Assembly: GCA_018398815.1 (NCBI GenBank)
Contig: CM031618.1
Coordinates: 51,623,007-51,687,006 of the forward strand
Direction: 5' to 3'
Origin: Conus ventricosus
Taxonomy: Eukaryota; Mollusca; Gastropoda; Neogastropoda; Conidae
DNA length: 64,000 bases
Shown here: positions 12,666 through 22,599 of the stretch, one piece after another
Position numbering within the stretch: the first letter of the stretch is position 1
Layout of the letters: each line of letters starts with the position of its first letter
Notes under the pieces: model-generated
Seen by the model: the letters and a program-made list of their open reading frames with translations, nothing else
What the model was told of the DNA's origin: nothing
The model's database searches: none
Translations under genes and position numbers: made by a program

Positions 12666-15600
12666 CACACACACGCACACACACACACGCACACGCACAC
12701 ACACTCACACCACACAAATATCACAAGGTCATGCACATACAACCTTGCAAGCTGAGTCTCTCAAATGCATAGACTCTCAAATGTCAATCCCAAAACACCT
12801 GAATTCAGGTCTTCGAACCAAAAAAATTCATTAAAGCATTCTGCCAACTCCTAACACCCCCCATTAACTCATACACCACATGTTGTTACTGGAAAAGTCT
12901 GAAATCCTGTGAAATAACTGAAGTCCCACCCACCTCTCACTCTAGTAACTTCAAACGATTTCTCCAACATTTGTGGTGTCACGCTGACAATTCTGCCTTG
13001 CTGATCACGACGCCATACCCACCTGTGCCGTAGTCGATGCGTGTGCTGTTGCCAAAGCTTTCAGTCAGGTACACAGCAAGCTCTAGTATTGCTTGGTGAT
13101 ACTTCTCAGGTAATGCTGTTTTCAACAGTTCTTCTGACCTCTGAAAATCGATCATAATGAATCCATGGAAAAACTGTAGCATGTAAAATAAAGTCCTATA
13201 CTCCAACCCCCCTCCCCTCCCTCATCGCCTCCTCAAACCACACAGAAAGAAACAAATGCCAAAATGACACAAATAAGTCATCTCCACGCTTATTCTGCCA
13301 GCAGAGAATTTCATTCTTCTTTTCTTTTTTTTTCTTTTTTAGCAAAAATACTTCATCATGCATTCTTCCCGATGGAAAATGAAAACACAAGTGAAAAATC
13401 TTACTAAAAAAAAACAAACTATCATTTTTGGACTTGACAGCAATGGTTTTTTTTCCACCTTAACTCTTAAGCAAGACACCTTACATTATGGAGAGCCACA
13501 CCCATAATTTTAAAAGGAGATAACCAAGCAAGCCACTGTTTCCCTCCCTTTACCATACGTAATTAGAAATTGCTGCCCTTAACATTACGAACACCCCATA
13601 TTAGTAGAAAAAAGCTTGGCTCGTTTCGAAGAAAGCTGATGCTGCAATGAATACTGGAAGTAATCATACTGAAGCAGTGAAAAAGGTCAAAGTTCGTCCT
13701 TTGTATTGACAAACTCATTCCGCCTTGGCTTAAGGCTGTGTCAGGCCAATTGACATAGGCTAGAACACCAAGGCCACATCAAAATGTTGTTATGCTCTGC
13801 ATAGTTATGCGGGGATTGTCTTCAGTCGTGACAAGCTCCTAGCATAACATTATCAGTCCGACTTCGGGGGATTTTGGAGACTGATAATGTTATGCTAGGA
13901 GCTTGCCACAACTGAAGGCAATCCCCGCATAACTATGCAGAGCATAACAACATTTTGATGTGGCCTTGGTGTTCTGGCCTATGTCAATTGGCCTGACAGC
14001 CTTAAGCCAAGGCGACCACCATGATGTCAAAAAGATGTGCTAAAATGCTGCTGCTGGGTCATAAAACAGACATGCAGAAACACCTTTGGGGAGTTACTGG
14101 ACAATGAGACAACACACGTGACAGCGGTAATGATCCCTTCATGCTTACGTTTCTTTATCCATTTATGGAAGTGTCCTTTCAGGATTATGTTTGTTAATCC
14201 ACTTATAGAAGTGTCTTTTCAGGCTTTTGTTTGTTAATCTATACTGACTTCCATAAAAAACGCGAAAACAAAACAAGCTGAAGGTTGGGTGTGAATTTTA
14301 TTGGTCACAATTGTACAGAGTGGAAGCGAGAATTCAACGTGGTTTGATTCATTACACCGGTAATGTGTGAAAATGTCATCAGCAATATGTCTTTTGTGTG
14401 GAAAATCCAAGGTCACGTGACAAACCAGCTTGAAGTCCTAATACCGTGTGTGGCCACCATTTGCGTTGACAACTGCTTGACACTTGCGGCTCATTGAGTG
14501 GACCAGGTGGTTGATGCGTCCCCTTGGCACACCAGCCCACACATGGACGATGGCCTGGTGAAATTGAGCCGCTGTTGCTGGTCGTGGACGCAGGAGGTCC
14601 AACCGTCTGCCAAGTTCATCCCAAAAATGTTCTATTGGGTTTAAATCGGGACTGAGGGCTGGCCAGGGCAGCACATTGACGTTGTTATGCTGAAGAAATT
14701 GCTGGGTGGCCCTGGCGGTGTGTGGTCTTGCATTGTCCTGTTGGAATGTCCAGTTTGGGTGTTGCACAAAAAAAGGATCGACATGGGGTCTGAGCACCTG
14801 GTTGATGTAGTGCTGTGCATTGACACCCTGTCCGCAACCAGGACCAATGTTCTGAAAGATGACTGGTCCTATGGCGTGGTTAATGCCAACTGCACCCCAT
14901 ATCATAACGTTCGGGCCTCCCCAGGGGTTCCGCTCTACCACACAGGAGTCAGCATAGCGTTCACCAGGTCGACGCCATATTCTGACACGACCGTCAGCCA
15001 TGTCAATACAAAAACGGCTCTCATCTGAGAACAGTATGCGTCCCCACTGCTGCCTGCGCCAGTTGATTCGGGCTTGTGCCCACTGCAGCCTGTCCTGCCG
15101 GTGTCTTGGTGTCAGTACCGGACCTCTGTGAGGACGCCTACATGTCAGCCCGTTCTCCTGAAGATGCCGCCGCAGAGTGTTGAGGCTGATTCGTTGCTGG
15201 AGATTCCCAGGCACCTGTCGAGCAGTGTTAGCGGCTGTTTGCCGCCTGTTCCGCAGATGGGTTCGAACAAGATGGCGATCCTCTCTTTGTGTGGTGACCC
15301 AAGGACGGCCTGGCCGGGGACGATCATCAGTGGTACCAGTGACTCGCATGCGGTGCTGCAGACGATAGATGGTTGAGATGTGGACGTTAAAGATGTTGGC
15401 GACCTGCCTGGCATCCACACCAGCCTCCAGATGGCCTAGGGCACGATTGCGTTCCTCTGCTCGTAGTCTTGGCATCTCTGTAGCGCTCAGACGGCAAGTC
15501 GTTACCTGAACCTTGTAGCGCGGCTTTATAAAGGCTGCATGCCTGCGTACTTGTCGCTGGTTAACTTTGCTCTGCATGGTGTGCACGTGCCTCACATGCA

Positions 15601-18600
15601 GCAACCAGTTTGTCATTTTTGTTGACCCTCCAATACCGGGAATGATGTGTTGCTCACACAATTTTTTCACTGCACGTGAGTCTTGGACCCAAACAACTTG
15701 CCACAATGGTTCAATATTGTATATTCACCCCTTTTCACCGCAAAAATAGCCTTTCAAATTTTCGCGTTTTTTTATGGAAGTCAGTATACTTATGGAAGTG
15801 TCTTTTCAGGCTTATGTTTGTTAATCCACTTATGGAAGTGTCTTTTCAGGCGTATGTTTGTTAATCCACTTACGGAAGTGTCTTTTCATGCTTTTGCTTC
15901 TTTATCCGCTTTTGGATGTGCCCTCTGATGGCAAAATCAAGGTTTGCCAACCAACTATACAGGCCAGCTTGTGCATGATCTGCAACTGATTTCAGTGTCC
16001 CCTCAATGAGCTCAGAGCACTGATAGCAATTCATGCAGTGTGCACATTAACTGAATGCAAAAAAAAAGAGAAAAAAAAGACACAAAACATATGCAGTCTT
16101 CATCATCAAAATTGACAGCAACACTCATCCGGTTACTTTAGTAAATACTAACCTATTCACACTGTATACAGAATTTGAATAAGGCGAGTGGAAACAAAAG
16201 AAATTAGCAAGTGACAAGCCAATTCTGAGACTGAAATAAACAAAGCCACAGTTTTTTAATAATAAATAAAGATATTAGCACTGCCCTGTTCCAAAAAGCA
16301 GAAGCAAAACATGACCACTCTTAACTCAGAAAGAAACTGAAGTGGCTTTTCACATTTGTTCCTGCAAGTCCACTTCATTATGCTCCAACAGTATGATTTG
16401 ACCGGGTCTCATTAAGACATTGATTATGTCTTGCATTGTTAAACATTTCCACACAACTGTGATTGGTTTTTACAGTTGTGCTTGGCCATTTTTGAGATAG
16501 GGGCATATGTTTTTAATACAATCAATTATCATTTTTGGCCCTACCAATGGACCTTTGGTACAATTTCGTGCACATACACTTGGATGAAGTCTGGTTTCAT
16601 GCTACCTAGTCTTGGAAGCCCCTCATTTCTGGAGAAGACACACTTAAAGTAAAAATCAAGGGCCACAACCTATTACTCCAAATCACCTTGTTGAAGGTGA
16701 AAACAATGGTAAATGTAAATATCCATACATGATTCAGTTAACATATTGCTTGCTATGAATTGAAATTTCTTTTTTAAACGTATGCTTCTGACTTTGGCAT
16801 TCACACCTGCAAGACAAATACCTCACCAAACCAGCAATTTCTACCCACATCAAATATGGAGGGAAAAAAGGAAAGAGAAAGGAGGAGTCAATACGACACA
16901 GAATTAAAAAACTTGCCGCCACAAAAACGAAACAGCCTACCCACCTCCACAAGCCGCTGGAACCAGTCCCGGAAGGCCTTGTTTCCAAAGCGTTGTGGCT
17001 GGTCGATGGGTGGGATGTCGTCGACCCATTTCTCCAACTCACCCAGCAGACTCATGATTTTTTCTGTTAGCTGTAAACACAAAGGAACAGATGGTTCATC
17101 CTAAAAGTCACACCGGTTTTTGTCTTCCTCTTCTTCCTTTGGTGAGAAATTCATACATTAAGGCAGTGGGGCAAGAAAATGTCAGTCACATCAAAATCTT
17201 CTCCCTGTTGTCTCTATTGAATTTGGCATAAGCTGTGGTGACTTGGGATTATAACCTATAGATGAACAACCATTAACCATTTTTCTCTCTTTTTTTTGCC
17301 ACTCCAATTCCAGCTCATATTTTTAACTGCATACATTTCTAGACAAACTGGACCCAAGCCTACATATGTCTTGGTTTGCTGTTGTTGCTGTTGTTGTTGG
17401 TGATGTAAAATATGTATGGATTTATAATGTGTGAATGTTTACAGACATCTGATTCTCAGGATGAGGTTGTTATGGATTTACTTGCAGGTGGTGATAGTCT
17501 ATCCAATCAGTCTTTGATTCTAAGAGGACAATCATTTTCAAATGGCACTGACAGGTCTTCGCACAAGACTCAGGCTGATTAAAACATCTGAGACTAATCA
17601 ATCTACATTCTGTTCACCAAAATACACACATAAGTTCTACATATTTGAGACCCATGTGATTCACATTTAAGGATATTCTCTCATGGCGGAGAAAAGGAGA
17701 GCGACCTCACTCAGACGTGCACCAGGCATACTTACATCAGACACAGGAAAGTCGTCAGAGATCTTCTTGTCCTTCACAGCTTCGTTCAGGGTCAGAATGA
17801 AACCGACTAGGTCTTGGTACGCCTGTTCATGAGCAGCAGGTAAAGGTTACGTAGAGATGGTTGAATGGTTCATGAGCAGCAGGTAAAGGTTACCTAGAGC
17901 TGGTTGAATGGTTCATGAGCAGCAGGTAAAGGTTACTAGAGATGGTTGAATGGTTCAGGCAGCAGGTAAAGGTTACTAGAGATGGTTGAATGGTTCATGA
18001 GCAGCAGGTAAAGGTTACTAGAGATGGTTGAATGGTTCAGGCTTTCTTTCATTTTTCCCACAGTAAAACGAGACAAAGACATGGAAGGTGAGGTGTAAAA
18101 ATGACATAAACAAATTGTAAAATGGAACAGAGATCTTTTTTACAATTACAAGACAACCACATGCCCTTCATTTCCTTAACCTTCCCACTCCCTCTTGGCA
18201 CCACCCTACCCACACCCCCCTTCCTATCCTGTCCCCTTACCCCCAGTTCTCACCTGCCCACACTGAATAAGTACACTATTTCAAGAGTTTGATCTAAGGG
18301 CCTTCAATGTAATGCAACGGAAAGAAAGACGGTATACAATAGTTGAACAAAAAATCTACCCAAATTTTGGGAATGATTCCTTGTGAGACTGCCAAAAACC
18401 AGGAAAAACAAGGTACAAGACAAAACAAGACATGTTTCGACCTCTTAGGACTTCTTCAGGCAAGATAAACAAAATTCAGGACAATCATAACATTCATATT
18501 AACAGAAGATAACTGATTGGTCGTTCTTCGTTTTCATTGTCCTGAACATTGTTTATCTTGCCTGAAGAAGACCTAAGAGGTCGAAACGCATCGTGTTTTG

Positions 18601-19514
18601 TCTTGTAACTTGTTTGTCCTTGTTTTCTTGTGGATTCACTTAGAATTATTCTTAAAAAATTGTTTCAATTTGCACCTGCAGTCACCTCACTTTGAGACTA
18701 AAATCCATCCAGATAACAAAACTATGAACACACTGATCAGCACAGCCGGATGACTATCAGTATGATCTCATTCTATGTGATTCACCTCAATAAATAAGTG
18801 TCAGCCTGAGAAGACCAAATAAGCACAACACCATACACCCTCACTACAGTACACATATAATTCATAACACTGACATAAAAAGAAAAAGATTTTAAACTGT
18901 ACTTAATGTTCCAAATACACTAAGCAGTAAGCCCATTAAAAAAACAAATGAAAATACTTTTGAGAGTAAAAATGAAAGTAATCCCCCCCCCCCCCCCCCA
19001 AAGAATTGTCTAAAAGAATTAACACTCAATCATCAAATTAAAATAAAAGCATGGGGAAACAGTTAATCTTTAATTCTAATTCATGAATGAAAACCAAAAC
19101 TTCAGAAATAAGAAAGACAGACAGAAAAATAAAAGAACAAGAAAAAAAAAAGATGGGAAGAAAACAAAAGAAGAAGAAATCATTAAATGCCAGAAAATGA
19201 AAACGATAAAAAACACAAATGAACTCCAGGAGAATAATAAACAAACCCTTTAGATTATAACAACAGCTATAGTAGGAAGCAACCACCACCACCACCACCC
19301 TTACCCTCTCTCCCACCTTCTCCCTGACCATCACTGGTTTTCCAACTTGCCTCTGATTTTTCCCATTTGGCCATATGATCTGGCAAGCTGATTTCTTTCC
19401 CTGGCTTCTTAAAACAATGTGTCGCCATGTCCACGGCTGCCTGGTGACTGCCATCACTGACATCTGCAGCAGTTGCAGCGTCTTCTTTCGCAGGAGGAGG
19501 GCTTTTACTCGGAA
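6688..19514 (-). CDS. PTPA: PTPA, serine/threonine-protein phosphatase 2A activator (nine exons; N-terminus not found)
   Basis: PTPA is a peptidyl-prolyl isomerase-like chaperone that activates the PP2A catalytic subunit together with ATP/Mg; it acts in cytosol and nucleus. Minus-strand exons: 19514-19351, 17822-17736, 17070-16945, 13140-13023, 12209-12110, 9953-9829, 9081-8981, 8133-8026 and 6768-6688 (stop). Joined they give 335 residues in one frame with every junction in phase; human PTPA has about 320-360. Conserved stretches in order: [16 protein letters not shown] N-terminal block, [41 protein letters not shown] followed by [59 protein letters not shown] and [13 protein letters not shown]. 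All key family motifs are present. The first exon listed starts mid-codon after TTTCTAG, so at least one short 5' exon is missing. The first intron listed has a GC donor (GAG/GCAAGT). Introns carry SINEs, a Tc1 element, a foldback and microsatellites. Two splice junctions lie in tandem repeats (9573-9840 and 17825-18038). Confidence 0.95.
6926..7315 (+). mobile_element. Inverted-repeat element with hammerhead-like motifs, copy 1
   Basis: Arms of about 90-100 bp (about 6926-7046 and 7152-7263) are inverted copies of each other. Each holds CTGAAGAAGACC...GGTC followed by (G/A)AAAC and CGTC or TGTC. The right side continues with a conserved tail containing CACCTGCAATTCCCTCACTT that recurs beside the copies at 18.7 and 41.5 kb. 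It lies in the last PTPA intron. There is no coding capacity. It may derive from a Penelope-like or retrozyme-like element (inferred from the ribozyme-like core), or be an ordinary MITE. Confidence 0.65.
7316..8025. other. PTPA intron sequence, nothing further recognised
   Basis: AT-rich intron with a C-rich patch near 7441-7505. No element ends, open frames with homology, or RNA genes seen. Confidence 0.6.
8134..8980. other. PTPA intron with a G-run
   Basis: AT-rich intron with a G-rich homopolymer tract at about 8926-8953, just before an exon end. Nothing else recognised. Confidence 0.6.
9573..9840 (-). repeat. Four exact-period 67-bp repeats spanning a PTPA 5' splice site
   Basis: AGCTGTCCTGTCTCTCC-type units start at 9573, 9640, 9707 and 9774, and the next AGCT falls at 9841 inside the exon. 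Each unit contains, on the minus strand, the last dozen coding bases of the exon ending at 9829 (CTCTCAACTGTTGA) and the donor GTGAGT. The intron therefore carries extra copies of an authentic-looking donor at 67-bp steps downstream of the true one. Confidence 0.9.
9954..11429. other. PTPA intron with (GA)n tract
   Basis: Contains a C-rich patch at 10227-10252 and a (TC/GA)n microsatellite at about 10575-10635. A 30-bp segment near 10672-10740 is repeated (CATTTGAAATCAACA twice). No coding exon is expected, because the flanking exons join in phase. Confidence 0.6.
11430..11695 (-). mobile_element. tRNA-headed SINE (family C)
   Basis: On the minus strand the unit begins GCCTCAGTGACCTAGTGGC (A-box-like), followed about 50 bases later by AGTTTGATTCCC (B-box-like). 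It ends near 11425-11470 in a segment reading AAGTATTTAGAGCTTGGTAT on the minus strand, of the kind found in LINE-derived SINE 3' tails. Diverged, inside a PTPA intron. Confidence 0.55.
12211..12715. repeat. (CA)n microsatellite cluster
   Basis: Two compound CA tracts (12211-12320 and 12388-12715) with CG and CT interruptions abut the acceptor of the PTPA exon at 12209. Long open frames on both strands here are only repeated H-T or C-V and are not genes. Confidence 0.95.
13141..13721. other. PTPA intron, nothing recognised
   Basis: AT-rich intron with T-rich patches near 13317-13340. No element ends or coding signal. Confidence 0.55.
13722..14013. repeat. Long foldback: about 135-bp inverted arms with a 20-bp loop
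   Basis: The left arm (13722 to about 13858, starting GCCTTGGCTTAAGGCTGTGT) is reverse-complemented almost perfectly by the right arm (about 13879-14013, ending in CTTAAGCCAAGGC). The loop contains CGACTTCGGGGGATTTTGGA. There is no coding capacity. It is a foldback or MITE-type element in a PTPA intron; no target duplication was identified. Confidence 0.85.
14128..14241 (+). repeat. About 40-bp minisatellite, left part (split by the Tc1 element)
   Basis: Units contain GGAAGTGTCTTTTCAGG followed by TTGTTAATCCACTTAT. The same array continues at 15787-15918, on the far side of the Tc1 element. Confidence 0.85.
14242..15786 (-). mobile_element. Tc1-like DNA transposon with TA target duplication (1545 bp)
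   Basis: The terminal inverted repeats are about 27 bp: the left end begins TACTGACTTCCATAAAAAA and the right end is its reverse complement with one extra A/T. TA dinucleotides flank both sides (14240-14241 and 15787-15788). The insertion splits a minisatellite unit. Terminal repeats and transposase frame are both intact, which suggests a recent insertion, in a PTPA intron and on the same strand as the gene. Confidence 0.95.
14438..15475 (-). CDS. Tc1-family transposase (DD34E), apparently intact
   Basis: This cut-and-paste transposase binds the terminal repeats through N-terminal helix-turn-helix domains and cuts and joins DNA with a DDE core. I choose the ATG at 15475 ([19 protein letters not shown]), giving 345 residues, the usual Tc1 length; the frame is open for a further 77 codons upstream, but that part does not look conserved. 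In order: an N-terminal HTH with [16 protein letters not shown], a DRPRPGRP linker, then first aspartate in LFSDESRF, second in [10 protein letters not shown] and glutamate in [14 protein letters not shown]. Thirty-four residues separate the second D and the E, the Tc1 signature. No stop or frameshift is seen. Whether it is active cannot be told from sequence. Confidence 0.93.
   Translation of the reverse strand: MPRLRAEERNRALGHLEAGVDARQVANIFNVHISTIYRLQHRMRVTGTTDDRPRPGRPWVTTQREDRHLVRTHLRNRRQTAANTARQVPGNLQQRISLNTLRRHLQENGLTCRRPHRGPVLTPRHRQDRLQWAQARINWRRQQWGRILFSDESRFCIDMADGRVRIWRRPGERYADSCVVERNPWGGPNVMIWGAVGINHAIGPVIFQNIGPGCGQGVNAQHYINQVLRPHVDPFFVQHPNWTFQQDNARPHTARATQQFLQHNNVNVLPWPALSPDLNPIEHFWDELGRRLDLLRPRPATAAQFHQAIVHVWAGVPRGRINHLVHSMSRKCQAVVNANGGHTRY
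15787..15918 (+). repeat. About 40-bp minisatellite, right part
   Basis: Continuation of the array at 14128-14241: three units with GGAAGTGTCTTTTCAGG and TTGTTAATCCACTTA. Confidence 0.85.
15919..16944. other. PTPA intron, nothing recognised
   Basis: AT-rich single-copy-looking sequence. No element ends, tandem repeats or coding segments noticed. Confidence 0.5.
17825..18038 (-). repeat. Five roughly 42-bp tandem repeats abutting a PTPA 3' splice site
   Basis: Units of 40-43 bp starting GTTCATGAGCAGCAGG run directly away from the exon that starts at 17822. Seen from the gene, each unit duplicates the intron's 3' end (CCTGCTGCTCATGAAC), but only the unit next to the exon has the AG dinucleotide in the acceptor position. 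Confidence 0.85.
18385..18705 (+). mobile_element. Inverted-repeat element with hammerhead-like motifs, copy 2
   Basis: Same family as 6926-7315: inverted arms at about 18400-18475 and 18535-18625, both carrying CTGAAGAAG...GGTCGAAAC. The right flank again has TTTGCACCTGCAGTCACCTC. The arms read GAAAC-AT-GTC (left, on the minus strand) and GAAAC-GC-ATC (right). It lies in the GC-AG intron of PTPA. Confidence 0.65.
18706..19350. other. PTPA intron, nothing further recognised
   Basis: AT-rich, with a C-run at 18983-18999 and a (CCA)n-like patch at 19279-19299 just inside the GC-donor end of the intron. Confidence 0.55.
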
Positions 19515-19633
19515 CTAGAAACAATCCATGAGATCAAACATGACAAATATTATTAGCAATCCTCTTTCTCTCTTGCTGGGTCTGTCTGTTTCTTTCTCAC
19601 TTTAACCATTCTCGTGTGCTGCCGTGATTGTTT

Positions 19634-19739
19634 TTGATTCTGTGATGTGTGTGTTGGTGTCAGTGTGTGTGCGTGACTTTGTGTGTGTGCGTGCATGCGT
19701 GCGTGCGCATGTCTGTGTGTGTGCGCGAGAGTGTGTTTC

Positions 19740-19813
<74 letters not shown>

Positions 19814-19840
19814 TGTGTGTGTGTATGTGTATGTGTGTGT

Positions 19841-19903
<63 letters not shown>
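19634..19903. repeat. (GT)n microsatellite
   Basis: An almost pure GT tract from 19745, preceded by interrupted GTGTGCGTG sequence. Open frames here are repeated C-V and H-T. Confidence 0.95.
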
Positions 19904-19906
<3 letters not shown>

Positions 19907-19915
19907 TCAGTTAAT

Positions 19916-19972
19916 TCATAATGCTTATAGCCCAGCTGACTGTAACGTGACATATCAGAGCTGTAACTATGT
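19916..19972 (-). mobile_element. Ultra-short retroposon, copy 5 (diverged)
   Basis: On the minus strand it reads CAGCTCTGATATGTCAC, then CAGTCAGCTGGGCTATAAGC. The outer stem change CAGCC to CAGCT is matched by GGCTG to AGCTG, a compensatory pair. No target duplication is clear; it is squeezed between GT and CA tracts. Confidence 0.55.
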
Positions 19973-19998
19973 TGAAGTCAACTCTCAAAACAAATTAC

Positions 19999-20103
19999 AA
20001 CACACACACACACACACACCACACACAACACACACACACAACACACACACACCACACAATATATCACAGCATTGTGAAAAGACGTTAAAAAGAAGAACGA
20101 ATG

Positions 20104-20165
<62 letters not shown>
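19999..20165. repeat. (CA)n microsatellite pair
   Basis: CA tracts at 19999-20057 and 20105-20165 separated by about 45 bases of unique sequence. Confidence 0.95.
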
Positions 20166-20166
<1 letters not shown>

Positions 20167-20639
20167 CTAATTAAAAAAGATTTTCTTAAAATACTCTGGA
20201 ATTTCATTAAACAAAAACAACAACAAATCCGTAAAAACTTACATCAGATGGAAAATGTTTATCATTCAGTACCTCAAAAATCACATCAGGTGAGACATCT
20301 CTGAATACAATTTTTATGGAGTCTGCTATAAAGTGACATCATGTAAGTCCCACCACTCTATAAGAACATGTTTTGTAGTGAGTGGTAAATCACGCAGAAT
20401 GCAACATGAACCTGCTTCACCTTCTAAAAGATATGAGTGGGTATAAAAGGAGTAGCCTGTGTGTAAACAGCACAAGACTGTTTCCTCTTCACATTTGTCA
20501 TTGGCACGCGGTAAAAAAACTTCAAGGTTTGGACAGACTGAGAGAGTTCCTCGTCTGTTTGAGAGTTTCATTCCTTTTGCCAGCGGCCTTTGATGTAAGT
20601 CTGGGCATTACCTTTCTGATTGGTGTGTGAAATAGAGAA

Positions 20640-20938
20640 TCTGTGTGTGTGCGTGTGTGTGTGTGTGTTTGTATGTGCGTGTGTGTGAGGGTGCAGTGTG
20701 TCTTTGTGTGCGCGCGCGTGCGCATCTATGCATGACATGCATGCATGTGTGTGTGTTTGTATGTCTGTATGTGTGCGTGCGAGCATGCATGCATACAAGT
20801 ATGCATGTGCTGTGTGTGTGTGTGAATGTGTATACAAGAGTGTGTGTGCGTTGTGTATGTGTGTGTGTGTGTGTTGTTTGTGTCTGTGTGTTTGTGTGTG
20901 TGTGTGGTGTGTGTGTGTGTGTGTTTTGTGATGTTTGT

Positions 20939-21004
<66 letters not shown>

Positions 21005-21019
21005 TGTGAGAGAGCGCAT

Positions 21020-21066
<47 letters not shown>

Positions 21067-21136
21067 GTGTGTGTGTGTGTGTGTGTGTTTGTGGCTGTGT
21101 ATGTGTGTGTGTGTGTAAGTGTGTGTGTGCTGTGTT

Positions 21137-21235
<99 letters not shown>

Positions 21236-21247
21236 GGGGGGGGGGGT
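20640..21247. repeat. Large interrupted (GT)n array ending in a G-run
   Basis: About 600 bases of GT repeats with GC, TT and CA interruptions, ending in a G-run at 21232-21246. No genes. Confidence 0.95.
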
Positions 21248-21599
21248 ATGTCTACAAGTACATGTATGTGTACTCTGACAAGATGATAAAATTTAGCATC
21301 AACTGAGAAACACAGGTCATTATGTCAGCATCCAGAAAGTTTTCCATTCGAATTCCTTCCCATGCAAACACTTCCGCCCATTCAAAATCAAGATCAGCAG
21401 GTTAGCATAGTTGAAAAAAAAAAAGAGATGAAAATGAGAACACCCAAACATACTAAGAAAAGTTATGATGTCTTTCAATTTCACGAGATCACCTTTAAGT
21501 TTCTTTTATATGTGACAGAAAGCTTCTTGTATGTGATAGGATGTATGACAGGAATTATTTTCCGACTTTCCACAACACATATAATGACACCAATCACAA

Positions 21600-21900
21600 C
21601 CCACTGTGGCACAGTGGTTAGCATCACCTATTCCCAACTTGGAGGCCCTGGCTTCGATTCCCATCTGAGCCTTCTACTTGTGGGATTTTTGTGGCCCAAC
21701 CAGCATTTACCCAGAGCTTTACTGCAGGCTCAATTGGGAAGACTGGGATCACACAGCTGAGTTTCATCCACTTTATAATGGATTCATCTCCAAGAATGTT
21801 GCTTAAATTTCCTGACCAACACTGCAGATGTCAGTATCTCTCAAGAACATCTTTATGGGATGTCTGATATTTTGTCAAATGGCCTAGGGAGCTGACAAGG
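21600..21900 (+). mobile_element. tRNA-headed SINE (family B), copy 1
   Basis: Starts with GTGGCACAGTGGTTAGC (A-box) and has GGCTTCGATTCCC (B-box) about 45 bases on. The body matches 29725-29990 (CCAACACTG..., ...TCTGTATCTTTC-like segments). tRNA-like only in its first 75 bases, so a SINE and not a tRNA gene. Confidence 0.6.
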
Positions 21901-22599
21901 AAGGCCAGGTGTCCTCCAAAGAGAACTGTACCCCAAAGGTTCAGCCACAGTGCCCTGTAGCATCCTGCCTGAGGAGACTTGCTAGACTTGTAGTCAATAA
22001 CAAGGGTTTGGCCTGCAGCAAAGAGACAGGTCTGACTGTTACAGTTTTATTTTGTATGTCTCTGTCTATACTAGTAATTGCCGAGCCTTACCTGTCGATG
22101 AAGGGGTGCCTCCCTCACTTTACCCTCTGGGTGAAAATTTTCATTCAAATGGAGGAGGGAGGGGAGTGTAATGATGCATGGATGCTGTGCATACAGGTGA
22201 GCTTGGTAAAAGTGCACTTCACTTGAGAAGTGTTCACTAACAGTTAGACAAACAAGCAGACGAACTCTGGCAGTACAGTATCTGGGCTCATCGGGGATAA
22301 TTCTCCCAACTTATGGTTAGTAGGCCTTCCTGAGCAAAGCCGTGTTGACAGACCCAGAGACATTCAGTACTACAGCCACCAGTTATAGGAGACTGTCTTG
22401 CCTTAGTTACTTTGACAGGATAGCCACAGATTGACATGATGGCATAGTGACAGACCCTGACCAAGACTCTGACACAAATAATCTAATAAATTCCAAAAAC
22501 AATTATCACATAAAACAGCTGATTTAAAGACGAAGTTCTCAAACACATTATACCTCGTCTGCCAAGCAATGAAATACAATGCACTGTATGCAGTGGCTG
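21901..22599. other. No gene recognised
   Basis: Moderate GC with scattered short open frames. I see no splice-bounded homology or repeat ends before the LINE fragment begins near 22600. Confidence 0.5.

Noticed and set aside
12334..12755. Long H-T and C-V open frames on both strands (also at 19.6-21.3, 40.6-41.2 and 43.5-44.0 kb)
   Set aside because: Pure translation of CA/GT microsatellites.
20382..20630. Possible plus-strand first exon with TATA-like GTATAAAAGG at 20438 and a donor at about 20592
   Set aside because: No recognisable protein and no downstream exon in phase; the TATA match alone is weak.
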